The translations under genes were made by a program, and so were the position numbers. Of a stretch of 64,000 nucleotides of DNA, positions 56,821-64,000 are shown one piece after another. Origin of the DNA: Alphaproteobacteria bacterium MarineAlpha11_Bin1 (lineage in GTDB: Bacteria; Pseudomonadota; Alphaproteobacteria; MPNO01; UBA830); NCBI GenBank assembly GCA_002937455.1, contig PTJZ01000004.1, positions 1 to 64,000 of the forward strand, read 5' to 3'. The notes under the pieces were generated by a model that was not told the DNA's origin, did not search any database, and saw only the letters and a program-made list of their open reading frames with translations. The stretch's first letter is position 1, and each line of letters begins with the position of its first letter.

Positions 56821-59154
56821 ATGACTAGGATTGGTGCGCCCATTGTTCGAGAGGAAGATCTTCGATTGCTGCAGGGACGTGGCCGATATCTTGATGACGT
56901 TTCTGCGCTCAACCTCGTTCATGCCGTGGTTTTTCGCTCACCGGTTGCGCATGCCGAAATCTTATCACTGAACGTCGATCCGGCGCGGACTGCGCCTGGG
57001 GTGCTGGCAATACTGACTGGAGACGACTTGGCGGCACGGGATCTTGGAAATATAGGTGTACTAACACCCTGTAAGAAGATAGATGGGTCGGATGGCTTTG
57101 TTCGGATTAGGCCTCTACTGGCTCAGGGGCGCGTGCGATATGTCGGCGAGGCGATTGCGTTTATCGTCGCAGAAACGGTAAATCAGGCAAAAGACGCCGC
57201 CGAACTAATCGAATTCGAATTTAATTCGCTTCCTGTTCTCGCGTCACTGGACGACGCGCTCGACTCTGGCCACGCTTCAGTTTGGGAGGAAAATCCTGAC
57301 AACGAGGCTTTTACTTACAAGCGCGGTGATGAGCAGGCGACGGAGGCAGCTTTCAAAGGGGCGACACATCTAGTCCGCCACCGGGTTTGTGTTAACCGGG
57401 TGGCCGGCAATGCAATGGAAAATCGAGGCTGTATTGGTCACTATGACGAATTCGAAGACCGTTATAACCTGCGTGCCACCGTGCAATCGGTGCATGGTAT
57501 GCGACAGCAGATTGCCGGGCAGATATTTAAGATGCCGCAGTCCAAGTTACATGTTGTATGTGACAATATGGGCGGAGGGTTCGGGATCCGCGGCGGGGTT
57601 TACCCGGAATATGCACTCAGCCTCTGGGCATCCGAGGTAACTGGCCGACCGGTGAAATGGATCGCGGAACGCACCGAGAGTATCCTCAGTGATGATCACG
57701 CTCGGGGTGGTTTTGTGGAAGCGGAACTTGCACTGGACGAAGATGGTATATTCCTCGGCCTACGCACCCATACCAAGGTGCCCATCGGGGCTTATTATAC
57801 GACGGACCGGAACGTTGGGTGTGCCACTAGTGGCCTTGGCGGACTAGCCGGCGTCTACGGGATCCCTGCAGTCTTTGCGCAAGTTACCGGTGTTCTAACA
57901 AATATGATGAGCAATGCTCAATACCGAGGCGGCGCGAAACCAGAACCCGTCCATGTATTAGAAGTCATGGTGGATGTTGCAGCACGCCAAATCGGTATTG
58001 ACGCGGTAGAACTACGTCGGCGCAATACGATACCCCCCGACGCGCTGCCGTTCAGAACATCGATGGGCGATTACTTTGATTGTGGGGATTTCACCGGAAA
58101 CTATGAAGAATGTCTCGTTGCGGCCGGTTATAAAGATATAGAGACCCGTCGCATCGAAGCAAAAAAACGCGGGAAATTGTTGGGTTTCGGAACATCGAAC
58201 TCGATCACTGGTGTTGCCAACACAAATTTCGAGCATATCGAAATCCGCTTCGATGCAACCGGAGGAGTCACGATGCTTTCGGGCGCTATGGATCACGGCC
58301 AGGGCCACGGCACCACCTTTAAGCAGGTGCTCTCCGACAGACTGGGAGTTGAACCGGAAAAGGTGGTCTATCGCTATGGGGACACGGATAAAGTGGCCCA
58401 TGGTGTTGGCACGTTTAATGCGCGTGTTGCTGTGTTCGTTAGTGCTGCCATTGTGGAGGCTGCGGACAAGATCATTGAAAAGGGCAAGCGCATCGCTGCT
58501 CATATGCTCGAAGCTGCGGAGGGCGATATCGCATTTGGTGATGGAGCTTTCACAGTGGTCGGCACAGACCGATCAGTAAGTCTTGAGGATGTTGCTAAGA
58601 CCGCCTATGTCAAACCAAAGTTACCGCCGGATATCGAGCCAGGTTTATACGAGCACGGTCAATTCGGTGCTAGTTCCGGGGACGGATCAACATTTCCTAA
58701 CGGAGTACACGTAGCCGAGGTTGAGGTAGATACCGATACTGGGCGGGTAGAACTGGTTCGTTACACTGCCATCGATGATGCCGGCACAATTCTGAATCCC
58801 CTGCTATTCGACGGCCAAATCCACGGCGGTATTGTTCAAGGCGCGGGCCAGATCCTTATGGAGGATATAAACTACGAACGAGACTCAGGCCAGCTTCTAA
58901 CAGGCTCATTTATGGATTACTGCATGCCGCGGGCTGACGATTTTTGCAATTTTAATATAGCCGCCAACGAGGTGCCTACTGCCCGCAACCCACTGGGCGT
59001 AAAGGGGGTTGGTGAGTCTGGAACAGTCGGCGCTATGCCGGCGGTGATGAATGCTGTCAATGATGCGCTACACAACGCTGGCGGAACTACCATCGAAATG
59101 CCGGCGACGCCAGAGAAGGTTTGGCGGGCGCTAAGAGTTAGTCTTGCCGACTAG
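56821..59154 (+). CDS. Xanthine dehydrogenase / CO-dehydrogenase family large subunit (molybdenum-binding), orphan
   Basis: A 777-residue molybdopterin-binding subunit. It starts MTRIGAPIVREEDLRLLQGRGRYLDDV, with GGGFGIRGG, the YRGGAKPEP active-site loop (form II type, not the form I AYXCSFR of true CO dehydrogenase), and GVKGVGESGTVGAMPAVMNAV at the C-terminus. Small (iron-sulfur) and medium (FAD) subunits are not adjacent, so it depends on genes elsewhere or has no full complex. ATG 56821 has GGGAGAAGG upstream. Substrate unknown. Confidence 0.88.
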   Translation: MTRIGAPIVREEDLRLLQGRGRYLDDVSALNLVHAVVFRSPVAHAEILSLNVDPARTAPGVLAILTGDDLAARDLGNIGVLTPCKKIDGSDGFVRIRPLLAQGRVRYVGEAIAFIVAETVNQAKDAAELIEFEFNSLPVLASLDDALDSGHASVWEENPDNEAFTYKRGDEQATEAAFKGATHLVRHRVCVNRVAGNAMENRGCIGHYDEFEDRYNLRATVQSVHGMRQQIAGQIFKMPQSKLHVVCDNMGGGFGIRGGVYPEYALSLWASEVTGRPVKWIAERTESILSDDHARGGFVEAELALDEDGIFLGLRTHTKVPIGAYYTTDRNVGCATSGLGGLAGVYGIPAVFAQVTGVLTNMMSNAQYRGGAKPEPVHVLEVMVDVAARQIGIDAVELRRRNTIPPDALPFRTSMGDYFDCGDFTGNYEECLVAAGYKDIETRRIEAKKRGKLLGFGTSNSITGVANTNFEHIEIRFDATGGVTMLSGAMDHGQGHGTTFKQVLSDRLGVEPEKVVYRYGDTDKVAHGVGTFNARVAVFVSAAIVEAADKIIEKGKRIAAHMLEAAEGDIAFGDGAFTVVGTDRSVSLEDVAKTAYVKPKLPPDIEPGLYEHGQFGASSGDGSTFPNGVHVAEVEVDTDTGRVELVRYTAIDDAGTILNPLLFDGQIHGGIVQGAGQILMEDINYERDSGQLLTGSFMDYCMPRADDFCNFNIAANEVPTARNPLGVKGVGESGTVGAMPAVMNAVNDALHNAGGTTIEMPATPEKVWRALRVSLAD

Positions 59155-59215
59155 CTTCTATCGATAAATTACGATCCGGTTTCTTAATCCAATGTGTGCG
59201 GCTGCAACAATCTGC

Positions 59216-59941
59216 TTATCCGTCCAGCATCTCTGAACAGCCGGCCCGTGCCGCCCAGTACTCCCAAGCACGATAGAATTCCTTTCCATCTGGATTCATG
59301 TCTTCGCGGAGGGCAACTTCGGCGGAAGATAGTGGCTTCAGGCCGCCGAACTGAAGTGCTGTCGTTAGGACCCGCGCATTTCGGGGTAACATCACCGATA
59401 GTCGAATGACCTCCGATAGTGATCTCCCTGCGGCGACGAAACCGTGGCCGCGCATTAGAACGATACGGTGACTTACGAGCGCCTCAGCGAGATCCCGGCC
59501 CTGATCCATGTTGACAACAAGGAGTGTCGTATCACCAAATTTATCAGCAATGTCCCAAACCAGCGGTTTCGGGCCCATAAGCCCAGCTGAATGGATTACC
59601 GGTAACAGCGGTTGTTGCGATATGGTAAAGGGCAGAACTTCCTCGGCGTGGCTGTGCACCACGGCCTGTATGGTCGGGTTCCGTTCATAGACGGCGCCGT
59701 GGATAAATCGCTCAAGATAGGGATTTCGCGAATCACCGTCGACTGGTGCGCCGTCCAGTTCGAATTGCATGAGGTCGCTCCGCTGGACCAATTCCGGGCT
59801 GCGCGAACAGGATAAAAAGTAGCGGTCTGGGTTGTTGGGGTTACGGACGCTAACATGGCCGTATGCGTCGACCACGTTCTCATTGGCGAGAATTCGGTTG
59901 GCTACTACTAAGTCGCGAAGCAGGGTTGCAAGTTCGTTCAT
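59216..59941 (-). CDS. Class II aldolase/adducin family protein
   Basis: 241 residues. Zinc-ligand histidines sit in VVHSHAEEVLPF (about 92-103) and LMRGHGFVAAG (about 162-172); AYGHVSVR and SRSPELV are the phosphate-site loops. Members act on sugar phosphates, but some on hydroxyaromatic acids; substrate unknown. Start ATG has AAGGGGAAA upstream. Convergent with the molybdenum enzyme gene, so coregulation is not evident. Confidence 0.88.
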   Translation of the reverse strand: MNELATLLRDLVVANRILANENVVDAYGHVSVRNPNNPDRYFLSCSRSPELVQRSDLMQFELDGAPVDGDSRNPYLERFIHGAVYERNPTIQAVVHSHAEEVLPFTISQQPLLPVIHSAGLMGPKPLVWDIADKFGDTTLLVVNMDQGRDLAEALVSHRIVLMRGHGFVAAGRSLSEVIRLSVMLPRNARVLTTALQFGGLKPLSSAEVALREDMNPDGKEFYRAWEYWAARAGCSEMLDG

Positions 59942-60051
59942 TTGTTTTCCCCTTTCCTAAGGAACACCAAGATTCGCCGGGGTGTCTGTGTGGTATGATA
60001 ATCCGTTACCTGTAGAACGACGTAAATCCGGTAGATAAACAGAGATCGAAA

Positions 60052-61323
60052 ATGAAAATAGCTATAGTTGGCAGTGGTATTTCTGGTCTGTCCGCAGCCT
60101 ATCTACTTGACGGGATGCATGACGTCACCATTTTCGAGAAAAGCAGACACTTCGGGGGGCACACCCGAACCGTGCTGATTCGTCCGGAAGGCGCGTCTGA
60201 AGATATACCTGTTGATACTGGGTTTATTGTTTTCAATTATCGTAACTATCCTCTGCTGGCCCAACTATTTGCCGAGCTGAATGTACCGGTACAGAAATCC
60301 GATATGTCCTTCGGATTAACGGTGGACGAGGGATGGCTAGAATACGGGACACCTAAATTTTGGAACGTATTTGCTCAAAAGCGGAACCTCGCGCGGCCCG
60401 CGTATTGGCGAATGATGAGCGACGTAGTGCGGTTCTTTCGCCAGTCGCCAAATTTTCTAACACGGGAGACTGACTTTACGTTGGGAGACTGTCTAGATGA
60501 ACTGTCTATGGGCGCTTGGTTTCGGCGTTACTTTCTTGTGCCCATGGGCAGTGCTATATGGAGTTGTCCCCCAGAAACCATGATGGAATTTCCAGCCGCG
60601 ACATTCATCCGCTTTTTTAAAAATCACGGTCTCTTAACGCTGAGTAATCAGCCTCAGTGGTATACAGTTACTGGCGGTGCTCGCGAGTATGTCCGCCGCT
60701 TAAAAGACGCCTTTTCCGGGTGCATACGCCCTTCCGGTGCGGTGCGAATCGAGCGCCCGGCGACAGAGGTTGGCCAATGTTTTGTCACCGCAGAAGACGG
60801 GTCGCGTAATGCCTTTGATAAGGTCGTGCTGGCTTGCCATGCCGACCAAGCCCTAGCGCTACTGGATACTCCGACGGAACGGGAGCGCGAAATTCTCTCT
60901 GTCTTCAAGTTCCAGAAAAACCGGACAGTACTGCACGGTGACCCATCTTTCATGCCTCGCCGGCGCAACGCATGGTCGAGCTGGGCCTATATTATGGAAC
61001 ACCGGAACCGCAACACACCCGACGTAACTATGTCCTACTGGATGAACCGTCTGCAATCTCTCGATTATCGTTTTCCTCTGTTTGAGACGCTAAACCCGAT
61101 CCGTTCTGCTGATCCGGAACTGGTCTATGACGAATTCGAATTTGAACACCCCATATTCGATAAGGCCGCAATAGATGCTCAGGGCCTGATTCAGGAAATA
61201 CAAGGCATGCGCGGCACCTGGTATTGTGGAGCTTGGCAGCGATATGGCTTTCATGAGGACGGCGTATGGAGCGCTTTGAGGGTTGCCTCAGGTCTCGGGA
61301 CATCGCCGAATTGGACGGTTTGA
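60052..61323 (+). CDS. FAD-dependent oxidoreductase (amine-oxidase fold, COG2907 type)
   Basis: 423 residues: KIAIVGSGISGLSAAYLLDG (dinucleotide-binding motif at the start), EKSRHFGGHTRTV, then VPVDTGFIVFNYRNYPLL and RRKRNAWSSWAYIMEHRNR region; C-terminal FHEDGVWSALRVASGLG. Members commonly precede DUF1365 and cyclopropane-fatty-acid synthase genes; their reaction is not known, lipid modification is inferred from context. First gene of the rightward cluster. Confidence 0.85.
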   Translation: MKIAIVGSGISGLSAAYLLDGMHDVTIFEKSRHFGGHTRTVLIRPEGASEDIPVDTGFIVFNYRNYPLLAQLFAELNVPVQKSDMSFGLTVDEGWLEYGTPKFWNVFAQKRNLARPAYWRMMSDVVRFFRQSPNFLTRETDFTLGDCLDELSMGAWFRRYFLVPMGSAIWSCPPETMMEFPAATFIRFFKNHGLLTLSNQPQWYTVTGGAREYVRRLKDAFSGCIRPSGAVRIERPATEVGQCFVTAEDGSRNAFDKVVLACHADQALALLDTPTEREREILSVFKFQKNRTVLHGDPSFMPRRRNAWSSWAYIMEHRNRNTPDVTMSYWMNRLQSLDYRFPLFETLNPIRSADPELVYDEFEFEHPIFDKAAIDAQGLIQEIQGMRGTWYCGAWQRYGFHEDGVWSALRVASGLGTSPNWTV

Positions 61324-61448
61324 CCCCCGGGGTTGTGGCGAGCTTAAATGGAGTGATATTCAATAAATCTAGGACAGAAAATCGCGCGTAATTCTTCTCG
61401 AGAGATAACCGCTTAAGCGTCCACCTAATAGCAACGGGGCTTGGCCAT

Positions 61449-62618
61449 ATGCTGCACAAGAACACGGACGAAATGGTCCTTAAATCTTTAGAAAGAATAG
61501 AATACGGCTCCATTCGGATTATTCTTCACGATGGTTGCAGTTACGACTTTTCGGGCAGTTTATCAGGACCAAAAGCCCATCTGGATATCCATTCCCCCGA
61601 TGTACTATGTAACATGGCGGTCGGCGGAGATGCGGCCTTCGCTCGGGATCATCAGGCGGGAAAATGGGATAGCGACGATATCGGGGCACTCGTTGAATTC
61701 GCATTTAGGAACGAGGCCGCGCTCGGCAGGCTGATAGCCGGTAGCCCAGTAAAGAGATCCCTTTTCTGGCTTTCTCGGCAACTGAAACCCAACACTCGCC
61801 GTCGCGCCCTTTCCAATATTTACGCCCACTACGATCTCGGTAACGACTTCTATGCGCTTTGGTTGGATCCTACCATGAGCTATTCGTCTGCTATTTTTAC
61901 CAAACCCGATACCTCGCTAATGAATGGGCAACTCGCCAAGTACGACCGTATTCTGGATAGGCTAGGTGGGGTGGCCAGAGATGTACTGGAGATCGGATGC
62001 GGTTGGGGCGGGTTCGCCGAGCGCGCAATTGCAGAACGGGATCATCACGTGACCGGGCTGACTATTTCACCGGGACAAGCGAGCTATGCGCGAGCGCGAC
62101 TGAAGGTAGTCGGCAGTCAGGCAGATATTAGGCTCGAGGATTATCGGGAACCGCGCCGTAGCTTTGAATCTATCGTGTCGATTGAAATGTTTGAAGCGGT
62201 TGGAGAAAGATACTGGAGAACGTACTTCGACCGGTTGAAAACGCAGCTTGATCCGAAAGGTCTGGCAATCATCCAAGCTATAACGATTGATGACGATTAT
62301 TTCGAAACGTACCGACGTGGGGGCGATGCAATTCGGGATAGCATTTTTCCCGGCGGGCTTCTGCCAAGCGAAAAGCGTTTCCGGGAGGAGGCCGCGCACT
62401 CTGGCCTCCGAATAGACGATACATATAGATTTGGCGGAGACTACGCCGAAACCCTCGATAGGTGGCTTGCAACTTTTGACCAAAAATACAAACAGGTCCG
62501 AGACCTTGGCTTTGATGATAAATTTATCAGACTGTGGCGCTTTTACCTTTCATCATGTTCGGGTGCGTTCCGCAGCGGCCGGACTAATGTTATGCAGGTG
62601 GAATTGCGTCATGCCTAG
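61449..62618 (+). CDS. cfa: Cyclopropane-fatty-acyl-phospholipid synthase family methyltransferase
   Basis: 389 residues. SAM-dependent: SNIYAHYDLGNDFYALWLDPTMSYSSAIF, LEIGCGWGGFAERA (SAM motif), and SIVSIEMFEAVGERYWRTYF (bicarbonate/Glu site). It adds a methylene bridge to unsaturated acyl chains of membrane lipids, or a methyl group in related enzymes. Its stop overlaps the start of the chalcone isomerase-like gene. Confidence 0.93.
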   Translation: MLHKNTDEMVLKSLERIEYGSIRIILHDGCSYDFSGSLSGPKAHLDIHSPDVLCNMAVGGDAAFARDHQAGKWDSDDIGALVEFAFRNEAALGRLIAGSPVKRSLFWLSRQLKPNTRRRALSNIYAHYDLGNDFYALWLDPTMSYSSAIFTKPDTSLMNGQLAKYDRILDRLGGVARDVLEIGCGWGGFAERAIAERDHHVTGLTISPGQASYARARLKVVGSQADIRLEDYREPRRSFESIVSIEMFEAVGERYWRTYFDRLKTQLDPKGLAIIQAITIDDDYFETYRRGGDAIRDSIFPGGLLPSEKRFREEAAHSGLRIDDTYRFGGDYAETLDRWLATFDQKYKQVRDLGFDDKFIRLWRFYLSSCSGAFRSGRTNVMQVELRHA

Positions 62619-63144
62619 TTATCGAATGCTGCCAGTGGTGATTGTCGCATTTTGGCTCCCGCTAGGGCCCACTTTTGCGGGTTCGACCGTTGATACGGTG
62701 GCCCGGTATATTGAAAATCCGAGAAAAATCGGTGAAGGGATTCTCACAATCCTTTTTTGGGATGTCTATCGGGCGGAGCTATATGCGCCGATGACCGGTT
62801 GGCGCCCCGACGCTCCCTTCGCGCTCTCCCTCAAATATCTCCGAGATCTCAAGGGAGCTGATATCGTTGACCGAACAATTTCGGAAATGCGCGGCCAAGG
62901 CTTCTATGATGATCTGACGCTGAACGCTTGGAGAGGGCAGCTTCAAGATATTTTCCCCAATGTATCGGACGGCACACGATTAACCGGCGTGAGAGATAAT
63001 GAGGGCAATACAGTTTTCTTCCGCGACGGCAATAAAATTGGAGAGGTCAAAGACCCCGCTTTCACTCGCCGGTTTTTCGATATTTGGCTTGGTGCAAGAA
63101 CGTCGGAGCCAGATTTGAGGCGAGCGTTGTTCGGAGGAACATAG
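62611..63144 (+). CDS. Chalcone isomerase-like secreted protein
   Basis: 177 residues with a signal peptide (VVIVAFWLPLGPTFAG) then a chalcone-isomerase-like domain: IGEGILTILFWDVYRAELYAP, APFALSLKYLRDLKGADIVDRTISEM, TVFFRDGNKIGEVKDPAFTRRFFDIWLG. Bacterial members are probably not isomerases of flavonoids; lipid or envelope binding is inferred. The long open frame upstream lies in cfa; ATG 62611 overlaps the cfa stop by 8 bases. Confidence 0.85.
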   Translation: MPSYRMLPVVIVAFWLPLGPTFAGSTVDTVARYIENPRKIGEGILTILFWDVYRAELYAPMTGWRPDAPFALSLKYLRDLKGADIVDRTISEMRGQGFYDDLTLNAWRGQLQDIFPNVSDGTRLTGVRDNEGNTVFFRDGNKIGEVKDPAFTRRFFDIWLGARTSEPDLRRALFGGT

Positions 63145-63149
63145 CTACC

Positions 63150-64000
63150 ATGCCCGGAGCTCCAACAGCCCGGTCAAAGCTAATATTCTATGGAGCTTTA
63201 GCTCTGCCCCTGTCTTTCGCGGGCCTACCGCTTTATCTGCACGCACCAGATTTTTATGCAACCGCCCTAATGCAGCCAATTGGGCTGCTCGGCGGCATCC
63301 TGATGTTACTTCGCGTAATCGATGCACTTCAGGACCCATTGATCGGTGTCCTGAGCGATCGGTTTTCTCGACATAGACTCGAGATTGTCATAGGCGGTGG
63401 GGTCTTGTTGCTGGTCGGCTTTGCGGGTTTGTTCAATCCGAAGCTATCAACTTTAGGCGAGGAAAACCCGCTGACCTGGTTCGCGATATCAGTATTGCTC
63501 TGTACGACTGGTTTCAGCATCGTAACAATCAACTACCACGCTTTCGGCGGATTATGGAATGTATCGTCATCAGATCGAACCAGAGTGACTGGGATCCGCG
63601 AGGCATTCGCTCTTTTGGGTATTTTGACAGCGTCAATCCTACCCGCTGTTCTCCAAGATACTTTCGCGCCTGCACCGAGTTTCTCGCTGCTGACCTTAAT
63701 TTTAGTGCCGATTTTTATCGTAGGTGTTTGGCTGTTCTATATCTGGTGCCGGCACCAACCCATTGTTTCGGGACGCAAAGTATCGGGCTCGCAAGCATCC
63801 GGTTTTATTTGCTTAATGCGCGACCGATGGGCTCGCCACTTTTACGGCATATTTTTTGTCAGCAGTTTGGCCAGCGCAATTCCCGCTGTGTTAGTGCTAT
63901 TCTATATTCGAGACCGTCTTGAAGCCGAGCAATTCTCCGGACTTTTTCTATTTACATATTTCCTGAGCGGAGCTCTTTTTCTGCCTGTATGGCAAAAAAT
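63150..64000 (+). CDS. MFS transporter (MelB/GPH-like), cut at window end
   Basis: At least 283 residues, open to the window end. Starts MPGAPTARSKLIFYGALALPLSFAGLPLYLHAPDFYA and contains the MFS loop RVIDALQDPLIGVLSDR with several membrane helices. Resembles sugar:cation symporters (COG2211). Start ATG has GGAGGAAC upstream, 5 bases after the preceding stop. Same orientation as the cfa cluster, so probably cotranscribed. Confidence 0.85.
   Translation, partial: MPGAPTARSKLIFYGALALPLSFAGLPLYLHAPDFYATALMQPIGLLGGILMLLRVIDALQDPLIGVLSDRFSRHRLEIVIGGGVLLLVGFAGLFNPKLSTLGEENPLTWFAISVLLCTTGFSIVTINYHAFGGLWNVSSSDRTRVTGIREAFALLGILTASILPAVLQDTFAPAPSFSLLTLILVPIFIVGVWLFYIWCRHQPIVSGRKVSGSQASGFICLMRDRWARHFYGIFFVSSLASAIPAVLVLFYIRDRLEAEQFSGLFLFTYFLSGALFLPVWQK

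Noticed and set aside
58012..58503. 163-residue open frame on the minus strand
   Set aside because: Antisense to the molybdenum hydroxylase gene, no ribosome site.
1..64000. CRISPR arrays, transposases, integrases, toxin-antitoxin pairs
   Set aside because: None seen in coding frames or repeats, so no mobile element is claimed.

Overview
The window is a gene-dense chromosomal segment from an alphaproteobacterium, probably a Rhodospirillales-like lineage (order inferred from gene order only). The signs are: hemE-hemH-hemJ-rho divergent from ppsR-maf-aroE-coaE-dnaQ with secB next door; fxsA/timA-mltA-smr; hslVU divergent from a hisB-DUF2628-hisH-(GNAT)-hisA-hisF-hisE-HIT block; hrcA-grpE and dnaK-dnaJ; and mnmE-mnmG-rsmG-parA-parB. 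I see no rRNA, tRNA, CRISPR array, prophage or insertion sequence, so this is core chromosome with a few accessory genes.

Layout. 0-8.5 kb: typA, a PfkB/adenosine kinase-like gene, EI24 membrane protein, bactofilin, a lipoprotein, fxsA, timA, mltA, smr. 8.5-15.6 kb: hslUV and the histidine genes with an embedded acetyltransferase and a terminal HIT gene. 15.9-21.7 kb: mixed block with an FkbM-type methyltransferase, a glutathione S-transferase, an unknown Lys-rich protein, a MetE-like protein coupled to gshB, SirB1 and BON proteins. 21.9-32.1 kb: rsmI / lpoA, the rph-rdgB-hemW operon, then the heat-shock genes. 32.2-39.8 kb: DUF350, dapB, DUF2244, nth, a histidine phosphatase, secB, and the leftward ppsR-maf-aroE-coaE-dnaQ operon with 4-base overlaps.

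The 406-base AT-rich gap at 39834-40239, between ppsR and hemE, is the best candidate for the chromosomal replication origin: it has the hemE-adjacent position known from Caulobacter, genes run away from it on both sides, and it holds degenerate DnaA boxes. The partition system lies 12-17 kb to the right: parA, parB and two parS sites, one between mnmE and mnmG and one inside the first codons of rsmG. Between them lie hem genes, rho, a quinone oxidoreductase, a dienelactone hydrolase, ogt, a ceramidase-like membrane protein, a doubly broken GST pseudogene and a YyaL-type thioredoxin-domain protein.

56.8-64 kb is more accessory: an orphan molybdenum hydroxylase large subunit, a class II aldolase, then a rightward cluster of flavin oxidoreductase, cyclopropane-fatty-acid synthase, chalcone-isomerase-like protein and an MFS transporter cut by the window end. 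This resembles lipid-modification/oxidative-stress clusters of proteobacteria, but lacks the DUF1365 gene often found between its first two members.

Most genes are recognisable housekeeping genes. The least explained items are the MetE-like protein with intact zinc ligands coupled to gshB, the Lys-rich unknown protein, several unlisted small ORFs and inverted repeats in leaders, and the origin candidate. I did not find a clear new multi-gene system. Many genes use GTG or TTG starts; where a later codon has a better ribosome binding site or family fit I give that start.
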